In this document: one piece after another, positions 21,378 through 33,150 of the stretch
Numbering within the stretch: the first letter of the stretch is position 1
Layout of the letters: each line of letters opens with the position of its first letter
Source of the DNA: Papio anubis
Lineage: Eukaryota > Chordata > Mammalia > Primates > Cercopithecidae
DNA length: 64,000 bases
Reading direction: 5' to 3'
NCBI RefSeq assembly: GCF_008728515.1
Contig: NC_044981.1
Span: forward strand, 109,049,702 to 109,113,701
Position numbers and translations under genes: made by a program
The notes under the pieces: generated by a model
What the model was told of the DNA's origin: nothing
What the model saw: only the letters and a program-made list of their open reading frames with translations
Database searches by the model: none

Positions 21378-21671
21378 TTTTTTTTTTTTTGAGATAAGAG
21401 TCTCACTCTGTGGCCCAGGCTGGAGTGCAGTGGCAGGATCTCATTTCACTTCAACCTCTGCGTCCTGGGTTCAAGTGATTCTCCTGCTTCAGCCTCCCAA
21501 GTATCTGGGACTATAGGCGCACGCCACTACGCCTGGCTAATTTTTGTATTTTTAGTAGAAACGGGATTTCACCATGTTGGTCAGGCTGGTGTCGATCTCC
21601 GACCTCAGGTGTCCACCTACGTCAACCTCCCAAAGTGCTGAGATTACAGGCATGAGCCACTGCACCTGGCC
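21378..21671 (-). mobile_element. AluS-like, antisense
   Basis: Poly(T) then GAGATAAGAGTCTCACTCTG, through GGCTGGTGTCGATCTCCGAC, to GCCACTGCACCTGGCC. Full-length on the minus strand, immediately downstream of a short (TA)n at 21360-21371. Confidence 0.96.
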
Positions 21672-21894
21672 ACATTGTTAGACTTTTAAAACATTTTTTT
21701 TATATTCACAGAATAAATAAAATCAAATGATATTTCCATGAAGTTTACCATTAGTAATTTTAAATCACCTCCTTTAATTTACAACAAAATTAAACATTCT
21801 AAATGGCTTTTAAAACAGATTTATTAATATTAGTCTATCTGAGTCTTTGCTAGCAATCTTAAAGCAAATAGCAATCATGTACCCTTACACAGTG

Positions 21895-22070
21895 GCTTCT
21901 ATGTTCTGGGTAGTTATAAATTTAATCCAAACTTCTACCCCAGGAAGTAGGTAGCTACTCATAGACTGAGGAACTGAGATTCTGGTAAGTGAAGTGATTT
22001 TCCTAACAGGACAAAGCTGGGATTCAAACAGGCTGCAGAGACTGCTCTCTTCAACACTGCGTTTTATAAA
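21895..22070 (-). mobile_element. MIR, antisense
   Basis: TTTAATCCAAACTTCTACCC, GACTGAGGAACTGAGATTCT, GACAAAGCTGGGATTCAAAC match the reverse complement of MIR in order. Confidence 0.8.
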
Positions 22071-23040
22071 TGGCCTCTATGGTGATATTGAATAAAAAAT
22101 ATAGATTAGGTGCATTGTAAGACACCATCTTTTCTAGAGATACTAAATTTTTTTCTTATTACCTAGTTCAGAACTGATGTAAAATATTTCATAGTTACCA
22201 TTATTTCATGAATTGTTTGTACCCAAATGACTACTCCTAAATTACCTAACAATCCAGGGCCTATGTACTATACACAAATGCCTCTCCTCTCTCTCACACA
22301 CACACTCAACACCACTTACGGGCTCAAGTGTACCTAGTGAGGAATGTATTAGGGCATGGGAAGCATATACACTAATATTGATAATGGTTATGTACTAAGG
22401 CCCTCAAATACAACAGGCAGGAGAGGACATTTAATAGAAGTACACCGAGAGAATCCTGAATTAGTGCTTCTGCCCATTGGGAAACTGTTCTTAGTTCATG
22501 CTCAAACACAGAAACCACTCTTCCCATCAAAACTAGTCAAAAATTACTCTTATATTATGATGACACAAAGAACTCAGTCCTTAGAAAAATGAACTTTGGT
22601 TCAAGACAGCAGAAAGAGAGAGAAATCAAGTGAGCTATTTTCTTATTTAACATAAGAGAGAAAAAAAAAACAAGGATAAAAACAAACAAACAAAACCTTC
22701 TTCTCTGGCTTAATTAGATATGGATGGCATAGCCAACATGTTATTAAGCAGTATATATAAGGAAGTTGCAGACAACACACAAATTGCCTATAAGAATATA
22801 AAAAGCTGCTCAACATCAGTAGTAACTGGGGAAAAGACAGTTAGATCAAGAATAGCAATTAAAATGTTTAGCCTTCTCTTCTCTTGCCCAATTAGTTCTC
22901 TTTCCTAAAGGAGTAATTATTCTGTTTATTCATTTGGTACTTTTATTGTGCTGATGCATTCCTTCAAAAGTCTAGTAATCTTTGAGTATCAATAATGTTT
23001 GCGAATTAAGTCCTTTGTTGAATATTGAGAATGAATATTG
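22071..23040. other. Unassigned sequence with short CT/CA tract
   Basis: A CTCTCCTCTCTCTCACACAC tract lies near 22282-22305. 22770-22860 faintly resembles old L1 ORF2 (GCTGCTCAACATCAG). No gene. Confidence 0.35.
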
Positions 23041-24442
23041 GTAGCTGGGGCCAGTTTTGTTTCTGTTATATGAGCCAGTTTCCTGTTTTTTCAGTACCAC
23101 TCCTTCCTGTTTTGGGAAACTGATAGTTGGTGAACTGTGTGTATGTGGAAAGGAGACAAACTAATTTTAAAAGGCACAAGTAGGCCTTGAATTGGGATCC
23201 TTGGAAAAAGACTTTTCCAACTCCATGGAATGTTAGATGCAAACAGTTCTTTGGGGAATCATCTCAGGGGATACAGCTGGGAGAAACTGAGCATGGCTGC
23301 ATTTAGACAGGGGCTGAGTCACAACCCAGTGGCAAATGAGACTTTGGCTGATTCTACGGGAAGTCTAGAGCTATGGCTCTTCAGAGTTGTTCCAAACTGC
23401 TGCAAGAGGAGAGGACCTTGTTTATATGAAATAATCATTCATTAGCCAATGACTGCCCCCAGGAGTAGGCGTTATCTTGGGCAAGACGGTTTCCTTGGAA
23501 ATTTTCCAGTGGACACTCGGTAGTGAGCCATCAGCCCCCGATATTATCAGTGTTTGGGGGATAGGTATGTCTGTGCTGAAGAAGAGATCTAGTTATGACA
23601 CCACAGTATCCATTAGGTCAACCACTTGTGTCTCTCAACTATCCTTCCTTTTCATAGTGAGTTCCTTACATCAGAGGACAGATTCCACAGGATACAGATG
23701 AGTCTCATATCCCCAGATTTTCTGTTGTTGAGACAACTGCAGCCTCCACTATTGCTGTTGATCTTCCTTAAGGTCATAAGGGAGAATCACCCTCTTCCTT
23801 CACCACCCATTCTGCATTTTGCTCACTCTTTCCTGGCACCACTGTTGGTATAGAAGGTTTGGGCCCCTTTTTATTATGCCAATCTCAGTCTGTAGTTATT
23901 GAATGGTTTCATTCAATATTAAAATGAAGTATCAATGGAGACTCAATGCAGCATCTGACCCTGTTCTTATTGTGAAATAAAAGTCCTGTCTTTTCCTGAC
24001 AATCAGTGTCAATTATCTCTGTGAGTATAGTAACCCTTTTCTTCATCTGATGGCTTTTAGTATGAGGAGGTTGAAGTGACCAGAGAGCAGTCATAGCTTG
24101 AAGTTTGGCAGGACTCTTCCAGTGCGCCCTAATATAAGCACTATAAGATGACCTACCCAGGAGTCAAGCAAAGGTTCTCTATGTACCCTTAGGTGTGAGC
24201 TGAGGCAGAGGCCACTGCAGTCTGCAGTCACGGGACATCTGTACCACCTGCCTATGCTGTTTATTCTGATTCCACTTCTGCCCGATCCCGGATGTGCCCT
24301 GTCTTAAAACGGATTGCTGCTGGGTGTGCTGCCCCTTGTGATTTAGTAAACTGGAGAATAGCTCTGATTTCGTGGGTATTTGACATCCCACGGTCAGAAA
24401 CTCAATTGATCCCAGGGCCCAGTATCACACAGAAGCTGATTT

Positions 24443-24443
<1 letters not shown>
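23041..24443. other. Moderate-GC unassigned block, possibly decayed retroelement internal sequence
   Basis: This 1.4-kb block is less AT-rich than its surroundings and carries several frames of 60-75 codons on both strands without recognisable motifs. It may be an antisense, heavily decayed endogenous retrovirus-type internal region. That is a guess from texture only. Confidence 0.3.

Positions 24444-24490
<47 letters not shown>
24444..24490. repeat. (AT)n microsatellite
   Basis: About 46 bp of perfect alternating AT, self-complementary and probably length-variable. Confidence 0.97.
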
Positions 24491-24493
<3 letters not shown>

Positions 24494-25120
24494 CTCTGCT
24501 CCTGATAACAAGATTTTTTTTTCCTGCAGAACAAAGGAATCTACATTGTTACACTGTAATTCTATTGGAGCTTGCCATAAACCCAAATGGCATTTTTCCC
24601 CATCTAAGTTACATGTAATAACATCAACCTGACTGCATTGAATTAGCCAAACAGCAGGGCACTTTGCACAACAACCTGGATCTGCTGACAAGCCCTTTCT
24701 TGCTCTAGGATCCATCCAAGATGGAAGTCATCTCTGTGATATCATTGGCAAATGGATTGGAGTGGTCATGGAAAGGCTGAAATATGCTGCCTCCACAACT
24801 TAAGAGGCTTGCCTAGTGCTATATTTCTTTGTTAATGGTGAAAGGAGTGAGAGCTATTTTTCCATAACTGAAGAAGATAATCTTGGCATGTCCCAGACAA
24901 CTGAATCCCTAAAAACCTTACTGATGTGGTAGACTCTTGTATATTCGTAGGGTTTATTCCACACTTCCAGGAGCACACATGTTTTACCAACACACATGCT
25001 ACTTCTTGGTCACCTATACTGATGAGCTGGTGAGCTTAGCAATGTATATAGTGAAGATCCATTTATACCATATTGTGATAGAGGATGGGGGACTCAGGAA
25101 AAAGCCATAAATATGTAATA
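24491..25120. other. Unassigned sequence
   Basis: Continues the texture of 23041-24443 across the (AT)n array. The 96-codon minus frame spanning 24425-24715 includes the array's Tyr-Ile repeats and is not a credible protein. Confidence 0.35.
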
Positions 25121-25129
25121 TTTTCCATT

Positions 25130-26425
25130 CAACATGAATGAAAATTATGTAAGTGAAGATTTGATGAGTTTTAACATATGAATACACTGGAGAAACTATT
25201 CCCACAATCAAGGTAATGAAGATATCCATATTAATTTCAAGAGTTTTCTCATGTCCCTATGGAATTCTCCATCTTGTGCCTACCCCAGTCCCAGACAATT
25301 ATTGGTATGATTTCTGACACTACAAATTAGTTACATTTTCTATCATTTTATGTAAGTGGAATCATACAGTTTGTAGTTTTTTTGTCTTGCTCCTTTTACT
25401 CAAAATAATTATGGTGAGATTCATCCATGTTGTTGCATTGATCGATAATCCATCCTTTTTTGCTGAGTAGTATTCCATTGTGTGGATACATCATAATTTG
25501 TTTATCCATTCTCTCACCAATGGATATTTTAGTTGTTTTCCATTGTTGGTTATTACAAGTAAAACTACCATGGACATTCAAATGCAAGTTTTTATATGGA
25601 TGTACGCTTTCTTCCCTAAAATAAATGTGTATGAAAGGAATGGCTGGGTCATATGCTAGGTGAATATCTAACTTTTTGAGGAACTTCCAAATCATATTCC
25701 AAAGTGATTTATCATTGTGCATTGTCACCAGCAGTGTATGAGAACCAGTTGCTCCACACCTTCCCCAAGACTTAATGTTGATAAACCTCTTGATTTTACC
25801 CATTTACTGGGAGTGCAGTGGCATGTTATTGTGGTTTGAATTTGCATTTCTCTAATAACTAATGATGCTAAACACCTTTTCTGGTAATATGTATATGTAT
25901 TGTAATATGTATATACATGTAATATGTAATATGTATGTAATATGTAATATATGTAATATGTATATGTATGTAATGTGTATATTCTTGTTGAATAATGATA
26001 GTTTTTTATATTTTCTAGATACAGTTCCCTTTTGACTATATATTAGCAAAATATATTATCTTAGGTGATGGCTTTGCTTTTTGAATGTTCAAAACAGGTC
26101 CCTATGAAGAACAAAATTATTTAATTTTGATGAAGTCCAATACATTGACTTTTTAAACAGTTTGCATCATGTTTAAGAAATCTTTGCCAAACTTAAGGTC
26201 ACTAAAATTTCCTCCTGTTTTCTTCTGAAAATCAGGTAGCCTTTTGTCACTATTTTTAGGACAATGATCCATTTAGGGTTAATTTTTATACGTGGTTTGA
26301 GGCAAGGGTTGGGGTTCATATTTTAACATATGGCTTGTAAAATTGTTCAGCACCATCTATTGAAAAAATACTCCCTTCCCTCATTGAACTGCCTCTGTAA
26401 CTTTCCTTTGTCTTCACATGCACGG
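25130..26425 (-). mobile_element. Old L1M, 3' UTR and ORF2 C-terminal part, antisense
   Basis: TTCATCCATGTTGTTGCATT, GAGTAGTATTCCATTGTGTG, AATGGCTGGGTCATATGCTA, and later CAGCACCATCTATTGAAAAA are antisense L1 ORF2 landmarks in the correct order. The 3' UTR part precedes them at 25130-25330. The 135-codon minus frame at 25396-25803 is ORF2 coding remnant. A TAATATG minisatellite interrupts it at ~25886-25985. Confidence 0.88.
25886..25985. repeat. AT-rich minisatellite (GTAATATGTATAT-type) inside L1M
   Basis: Irregular repeats of TAATATG and TATATG fill ~100 bp where antisense L1 text would otherwise continue. Confidence 0.85.
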
Positions 26426-26429
26426 GAAG

Positions 26430-27250
26430 TTGTGACTGCAAGCCAGGCATTTTGAATTTTAATTTGCTGGGTGATAAATATTGCTAATTATTACAAAAAT
26501 GTTGACTTTGTTCTAGAATGCCCTTAACCTACTTGAAAATTATTTAATCCTTTTGAGGCTTACTAATAAACCTTACTTACTAGGTGGGACCAGAGCAACC
26601 TTTAGTCTAGGGCTAATTTTTCTTGCTGCAGAGGCAAGAAACTTCTGAATCCTCTCCCCAGCACCCTATAAATTACGTTTTCCTTCCTATGTGAGCTCCG
26701 GGAATCATTCCTTTTGCTCTTTTTAGGTGCTTCTTTCTCTGACCTCAGGTAATTTCTTTGCACACATTTGCCAATGAGTAGTCAGCTAAATAATTGAGGG
26801 AAACCCTTGGAGCAAATCTTTCTCTCTCTCATCTCTATCTCTATCTCTATCATCTCTATCTCTTTCTCTTTTTCTCCCCTCTCTTGCAATCTCTATCATC
26901 TCTATCTCTTTCTCTGTCTCTTTTTCTCCCCTCTCTTGAAATCTGGCCTGTCAATTCCAGTCACTTTCACCTCCCCAGCCCCCTACTTTCTTCTCTTCTC
27001 AGGATGATCACTGGCCCCATCTTGGTCCACCTGCATCCCTGTTCTGCAGCAAATAAGCTGGGCAGAAGCTGAGGCACCTGTGGGCTTCCCCTCATCTGTT
27101 TCCCTTCTCTTGGTGATTACTGTGCTGCACTGCCTGATGTCCGATTTCTGAAAATACTGTCAAATGTTTTATTTTTCAGGTGGGATGGTCACTCTGGTTC
27201 CCATTACTTCACCTAGGTCAGAATTAAAATTTTGTTCTAGGCTTTTACCA
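26430..27250 (-). mobile_element. Further antisense L1M-related sequence (probable 3'-UTR type)
   Basis: GACCAGAGCAACCTTTAGTC, GCACTGCCTGATGTCCGATT and CTGGGCAGAAGCTGAGGCAC are phrases I associate with long untranslated parts of old L1M elements in antisense. The order relative to 25130-26425 suggests a second copy or rearrangement. Confidence 0.5.
26817..26945. repeat. Pyrimidine tract with internal duplication
   Basis: CTCTAT/CTCTTT units on the + strand. A ~50-bp block ending CCCCTCTCTTG is duplicated within it, with small differences. Two overlapping + frames rich in Ser/Leu/Ile come from the repeat and are not genes. Confidence 0.9.
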
Positions 27251-27303
27251 CATTCTAGTGGAAACCTTGCCATCCAAATCCGTTGGTTCCATTTCTCTGG
27301 CAT

Positions 27304-27473
27304 AATGGTTCTCCAAATGTAGTGGGAAAACTGGAGAAATGTGTTTGAAATACAGAATTTAATGTTCTGCTCCCAGAATTTCCACTCAATAGATCTGAAA
27401 CGAAATCAGGTATCTGAATTGTTAATAAGACCATCATGTGAGTCTGATACAAGAGGTTAACAAACCATAGTTT
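27304..27473 (+). mobile_element. MER5A-type hAT DNA transposon relic
   Basis: Starts near AATGGTTCTCCAAATGTAGT and ends at TAGTTTGAGAAAC, with AGATCTGAAACGAAATCAGG between. This is the layout of the ~190-bp MER5A non-autonomous element. Confidence 0.75.
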
Positions 27474-28384
27474 GAGAAACTTGCTTTATGGTGAGTTTTT
27501 TTTAACTTGGGTAAAAATGACTCAGCACTTGCATACGGTGAGGAGGGCAAGGATTTTGGCAGTATTTCTATAGTTAATTCTTTGATAAATAATCATGATT
27601 ATATCCCCATTTTCCACTCCAAATGCTTAGTGCCTTCTTATCCAGAGTTTGGATCCCTTCCATAGCTGAGCAGGCAGAAGCACTTTCGCATGCCATCTAA
27701 CCACTCTCTGTGTTTGTTTCATGTTTAGATTGTCACTCTGACCTCATCTGTTACCTTCCTGAAAATTTTCAAAATCCCTGAGCTACCAGTGACTTTGTCT
27801 CATTTTAAGAATCGCTATGAATGCATTTCCTCAAATACACTTTCCTCAAACACGTTTCCATTGGATTTGTTGGAGGAATACAGTAAGGACAGACTCAGTG
27901 CTGTACTTTCAACTGAAAGATACATGGTTTTTAAATAGCATTACAAGTAATCTTTTAAATGAGTGATTTCTTGTTATTTGAGTGAGAGATTTCTACATTT
28001 TTCCACCAAGGCAACAATGGCGTTGATAATAATATTTACATGTTCTATAGTGACGAATCCTTTTTCTAACATTTTATGCTTATGACTGAACTTTCTCCTT
28101 AGAGCATCCCTAATACAAGGACATTTTTGTCTAACTTATTTTACTAAGGCAGGTTAGATAGCTCACACACATGGGCAGGAATAAGATTCTGTGTTTTCCT
28201 ATTTAAGGATCACTGAGGCTTACTTGTGTGGTTTCATGTTTGTGTGTTTGTTTATTATTTATGTTTAAAAATCATATGAATTCATAAAACATTAACTACT
28301 GCTGAGGTCCGCATTGCTGCAAAGTTTTGAGGGTGAATACAATTAAATAATCCTGTTGGGCATTTTAGGCATTGGTGTAAGTGA
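27474..28384. other. Unassigned sequence
   Basis: No gene or recognised repeat. Confidence 0.4.
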
Positions 28385-28550
28385 TTACTACACACTAACT
28401 CATTTGGCCTTCACAAGAAAGTTATGAAGTATGGATTATTGTGATTGAGATTTTATTGATGGAAACACTTCAGTACAGAATAATTTGATCCAGATCACCC
28501 AGTCAGTAGTTGTAAAAGCCCACACCCAAATCTAGGGAATTTCTTCCAGA
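28385..28550 (-). mobile_element. MIR, antisense
   Basis: AACTCATTTGGCCTTCACAA, GATCCAGATCACCCAGTCAG, CCCACACCCAAATCTAGGG match the MIR reverse complement in order. Confidence 0.75.
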
Positions 28551-28988
28551 ATCTCTTTTTTTAACATCTATACTCCACTGGCTCTTACATTGAAGAAATT
28601 CTCTGTATTCAATCTAAAGAATCATTTTTTGAAATGATCGACGCAGAATTATAAATACCATCAGGTCATTTTAAACAGGCTGCTTCACAAAAATACTATT
28701 TCACCAAACCTCTGATTGGTCTCTTCAGTGACATTATATGACTCAGACTTTTGCAGCCTCTGTTATTTTTAGTCATCTTCTTGTCACTTGGGATTTAAGT
28801 ATTAGGTTTGAATATTGATCTCCATTACCAGTCAAGAGGCATTCTATTGGAATCTTAAACTGACTTAGCAATAAAAACAAAATATAGAAGTCTACCTAGA
28901 AAATTATTATTTCAGCATTTTCTTGGTTAAAAAAATGGTCCTGTGTGTATTTAAGCACTATGGTTTAACTTAAGTCTTCATTTTGATG
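28551..28988. other. Unassigned sequence
   Basis: AT-rich with no recognised feature. Confidence 0.4.
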
Positions 28989-28997
28989 CTGCCTACC

Positions 28998-29001
<4 letters not shown>

Positions 29002-29029
<28 letters not shown>

Positions 29030-29298
29030 GTCTTACTCTGTCGCCCAGGCCAGAGTGCCATCTCAGCTCACTGCAACCTCCACCTCCTGGGTTCAAGCGA
29101 TTCTCTTACCTTAGCCTCCCGAGTAGCTGAGATTACAGGCATGCGCCAACAAGCTCGGCTAATTTTTTTGTATTTTTACTAGAGACAAGGTTTCACCATG
29201 TTGGCCAGGCTGGTCTCAAACTCCTGACCTCAGGTAATCCACTCGGCTCAGCCTCCAAAAGTGCTGGGATTTACAGACGTGAGCCACCGCACCCGACT
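29002..29298 (-). mobile_element. AluS-like, antisense, with 13-bp target-site duplication
   Basis: A poly(T) run of more than 20, then TCTTACTCTGTCGCCCAGGC, to GCCACCGCACCCGA. About 10 bp of the usual TGCAGTGGCGCGA block is deleted. CTGCCTACCTTTT is present at 28989-29001 and 29299-29311. Confidence 0.97.
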
Positions 29299-29311
29299 CT
29301 GCCTACCTTTT

Positions 29312-30752
29312 AAAGTAAGATTTATGACTGTAATGCGTCCAGTGGAACAGCTGACAGGTGACAAGATGAGGACCAGATTTAAAGAATTGTTCAAATGTTA
29401 ATAAGAGACTTTAACCAAAAGGTTGGTTGGGGACACATCTAGTTATGGATAGATTTACGAAACTGGCATCATAAAGTATTCATAGAGCCTCTAGTTTGTT
29501 AAAAAAAAAATGAGTAGCATACTGCACCACTTTGATTCTTGAGAGGATGTTACAAGAGATAGAAATAGCTGTAATAGTGGAAGAAAAGTTAACCGTTACA
29601 AATATTACTTACATCCAGATTGATCTAGAGAAAGCCGCCGTCATAAATCCCTGATAATTGTAAAAATAAATGATAGATGAAGATATGCAAATATTGAATG
29701 AAAAATGGAAAGTCTTTTTATGTTCCTTTTGTGTCTCAAACATGTCCTGGAGGTTTAGCGCCAGCCTATTTCATAAAAGATATCTTTAGTAAAATAGAGA
29801 TACGCAGAAGGAAAACCAGGAGAAGATTCTTATCCAGGATCAGGAAGGATTTTTCTATTATCTTAAAACATCAAACGATTTCTTTTGGTGGACACAGTGT
29901 TATATCCCTACACCGTGAGTTCTTGGGCACTTTCATTTGTGTGATGGCAGCACCCAGCATTGCGGGCAGGTGTCCAACATGTGATAGGAATTAAACCAAA
30001 ATTGTCCAATAAACAAATTCACATCACTAGTTTTAAAATTAGATTTGTTTGCCTATGAAAGGTATATAATAAGAAGAATATATGTTTTACAAGTTATTGG
30101 CTGGGAAAAACATTACTTTAATGTATTTTTTCTCCTTCCATATTTCTTTTCTAATAGAGAAATATTTATTGCCTCATGAGGCACATCTTTTCAAATAGTA
30201 TCCGAATTTATTTCCACAAACCCATTTACAAGTAAGATCTAGTAAGATAGAAAAATATCTGATTGCATATCTCCAAATTTCCAAGTATAGTCATCTCATT
30301 AACGTGGTTCTTAAACAACACAATACAGAAACATGTTTGTCATGTAATGTCACTATAGCATGGTTTGGGCTTCAGCAAGAAGTAATTTTTCCAGGCATTA
30401 ATGGAGAACTAAACTTATAATATTCTGGCTTTTGTGAAAGAGCACAGCTTTTCAGAACTATAATAATTTTTATTTTAAAACTAAAAATAATGTTATTATA
30501 AGCTGTCAGAAATTCAAGGTATGCAATTTAGTTGGCTGTCTTTTTGTTCATTTTATTTTATTTTGTAACTAACCAATCATGTTTGTGTTTGAGATAGTCT
30601 TTGACAACCACATTGAAACAGGAGAAAGGGCACTGGCTGGGAGTCAGGAAATGTGAATGTTTCCTTAGGTAACTGTCATCAGTAAAATGAAAAATAAAAT
30701 TGAATTAGAACACCTCTCATATCCATTTATAAAGAGGTTTTTTATAATATAC
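29312..30752. other. Unassigned sequence
   Basis: Mostly AT-rich. A 98-codon + frame at 29698-29994 encodes a basic stretch (EIRRRKTRRRFLSR) but resembles no family I know and has no supporting neighbours. Its end, near GCACCCAGCATTGCGGGCAG, looks faintly like an old SINE/L2 terminus. Confidence 0.35.
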
Positions 30753-30760
30753 ATACTTAT

Positions 30761-30993
30761 TTGAGAATACATGAACACAGGGAGGGGAGCAACCCATGCT
30801 GGAATCTGTCAGTGGTGGAGAGGGGAGGGAGCACATCAGGACAAATAGTTAATGCATGTGGGGCTTAAAACCTAGATGACGGGTTGATAGATGCAGCAAA
30901 CCACCATGGCACACATATACCAACGTAACAAACCTGCATGTTCTGTACCTGTATCGCGGAACTTCAAGTAAAATAAAAATTATAAATAAATAA
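30761..30993 (+). mobile_element. L1PA-type 3' end, 5'-truncated
   Basis: ACACAGGGAGGGGAGCAACC, GACGGGTTGATAGATGCAGC, ATATACCAACGTAACAAACC then an A-rich tail. ATACTTAT flanks at 30753-30760 and 30994-31001. Confidence 0.93.
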
Positions 30994-31109
30994 ATACTTA
31001 TGAGATATAAATAGAGTTTAGATAATACATAATATAGCACCTAACAGAAAACAGCCGGCTGAATGTAGAAAATAAGGAACAAAATATAGATGTGGAAGAA
31101 GGATAACTG

Positions 31110-31265
31110 ATTTTAGGGTTCTAGATCCAGCACCATCCCATGCTCATATAGTATCGCCTTTGAAGTCCTATGTGACATGTGGATCCCAGTCTTGTCATCT
31201 ATAAAATGATTGAATAGTTTGGTCCAGATGATCTCAAAAGTCCCTTTTAGCTCTCAAAATTATAC
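31110..31265 (+). mobile_element. MIR-family SINE, sense
   Basis: GTTCTAGATCCAGCACC, GTCATCTATAAAATGATTGA, CAGATGATCTCAAAAGTCCC occur in the expected order. Confidence 0.65.
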
Positions 31266-31794
31266 ATTCATTATGATTCATATCAGGACACTGTGTCTCT
31301 CCTCTCAGATTGAACCTCTTTTCTGATTTGAGGAAGGTTACATCTTTGAGTAGTTTTGTAATTAGACATGATTTCAGAAACAAAATTGTCAGTCCAATTA
31401 CACAGCTCTTGAAGCACGTTCTCTGGTTCGATCACATTTTGAGCCAAGACTGGCACTCCAGCAGATGGCACTGTGCCATCACCACGGGACCAGCCAGCCC
31501 TTAAGTACAAGCACTCATCGCTTACTCAGAAGTCTTAATCATCTGCAGTAATCAGTAGCGCCATGCTCTTTTTCTTTATTATTATAAGCTGAATTTAATA
31601 CTTGCTAATTTGAATAATTATGTGCTGTTTAATTCTCCACTGTGCTGTCAGGTGGATAAAAGTTGAAAGAGGAGTTTGCTAGTTCTAAACCGTCACTAAA
31701 TAACAGGGCAGAGGCAATGAAGTTGTCTTTTCCTCAGAGGAAGGATAATCGAATCCTACCTTCCCTGAAGGCTGCTGGACCAGACACTGAGACC
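31266..31794. other. Unassigned sequence
   Basis: Overlapping frames of 64 and 75 codons on opposite strands at 31283-31510, neither recognisable. Confidence 0.35.
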
Positions 31795-31890
31795 ATGCAC
31801 TCTGTGAAGGCAAGAACCATGCTGGATTCATGTTTGTATCTCTATGCCCTAGCTTATTCGGAGGTGCTTAATAAAGCCATGGAATGGGTT
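31795..31890 (+). mobile_element. L2-like 3' fragment
   Basis: CTGTGAAGGCAAGAACCATG, TTTGTATCTCTATGCCCTAG, GGTGCTTAATAAAGCC resemble the L2 3' end. The 80-codon frame overlapping it is incidental. Confidence 0.55.
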
Positions 31891-31979
31891 AAAAACAGAA
31901 TATAGGATTACTGACATAGGGTGTGGATAGATGTAGAGATGATAATGTGTAGCAATTTTCTTCCAGTACTTCAAATTTT

Positions 31980-33150
31980 AAAGAAAAGTAGGAGGTGCAG
32001 TGATCAGCTGAGAGGGAAGATAGAGGAAGAGGCATTAGAAGTTCAAAGGCTGAGAAAAAAAATGTGAAATATCTTTTAGGAGAGTGGGAGAATGTACAAA
32101 ATAGATTAGAGTAATACAGTATGATTCCTGAGCATGTGGTGTGATGACTGGTCAGTTTGAAAAACAGGCTGAAGTTTTTGGTTCTGATTTAAAATGAGAA
32201 GAATGAAGCCGTGAATTGAACTTCAGCTACATTCTAGGGACAGGCATGGTATAGGCAGAAAGTTTGACATAGTCATTTTTGAGATTTTACCTGACAAGAA
32301 CCAGGGAGAAGAATGGGATCGAGAGAGTCAAGGGTAACTGCAGTAATTGGCCATGGAATTTAAGATGAATAAAGAGAAAAATAGAATGTTAGGGAATGAA
32401 AATGAGGGAGGACCTATGAATTGGAGGTCCTAGTAGTGTTGAAAGACTGTTAAAGTGTTAGATGAAGTCAGGTGAAATGTTAGTGGTGGCAGTCAGCAAG
32501 AAATGTATAAAACTGAAATTATGGAGTGGTTGCAGTTATTGGCAATGACAAATCCTAGAATATGACCACCAGAGTTATGACTGAGAGAGGGTGAAGGGTA
32601 ACATTACTGAAGGAGAGGAATCTTAGAAAGTAAGAGGCCGATGTGTTAGAAATATTATCCATGTGTATCTTAAAATCAACAGGAAGAAAGTCAGAAGTAA
32701 TGTCAGAGAGTGACAGTGAATAAAAATGTAGATCATCAAGGAATCAGTAAGAATGGGACAAGGGCCCTCTTAGATGATAATCATGTTGAGGATACAATCT
32801 AATCAGTTGATATTCAAAGACAGGGGATTTTAGGGAGGAAGGAGGGAGAATGGTTTGAAAACAACCAGGAGGAATAATAAAGACATTTCCTCAACACATG
32901 CTCTTGGATATAAAAGTCACCACTTAAGAGGGCTGCAAAGAAAGCAGAACGGTCAGAAGACCCTGAATTCTTGGAGCAAGAAGGTGAAATAATCACAGAG
33001 GAAGAGCATATTGTAATCAGGCAAGAGCATACATAACATTTGATAACAGTGAGCCATAATATCTAGAGGAAATCATGAAAAAGCTTTCAGAATTTATGAA
33101 AGAATGGAGAAAAGGAGTAGAACAGAGGATAGTTGACCTTTGTGAAAATT
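31980..33150 (+). other. Purine-rich unassigned kilobase
   Basis: The + strand is strongly A/G-biased for over 1.1 kb (GGGAAGATAGAGGAAGAGGC and similar throughout), without a simple period. No gene and no repeat family I can name; possibly a very old transposon. Confidence 0.4.

Noticed and set aside
24425..24715. 96-codon minus frame with a Tyr-Ile repeat
   Set aside because: The repeat is the (AT)n microsatellite; the rest has no recognised domain.
25396..25803. 135-codon open frame on the - strand
   Set aside because: It is a remnant of L1M ORF2 C-terminal coding sequence, not an independent gene.
26794..27072. Ser/Leu-rich plus frames
   Set aside because: They come from the CTCTAT pyrimidine tract.
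29698..29994. 98-codon basic plus frame as a possible small protein gene
   Set aside because: No promoter, splice or family evidence; stretches of this length are expected by chance in 64 kb.
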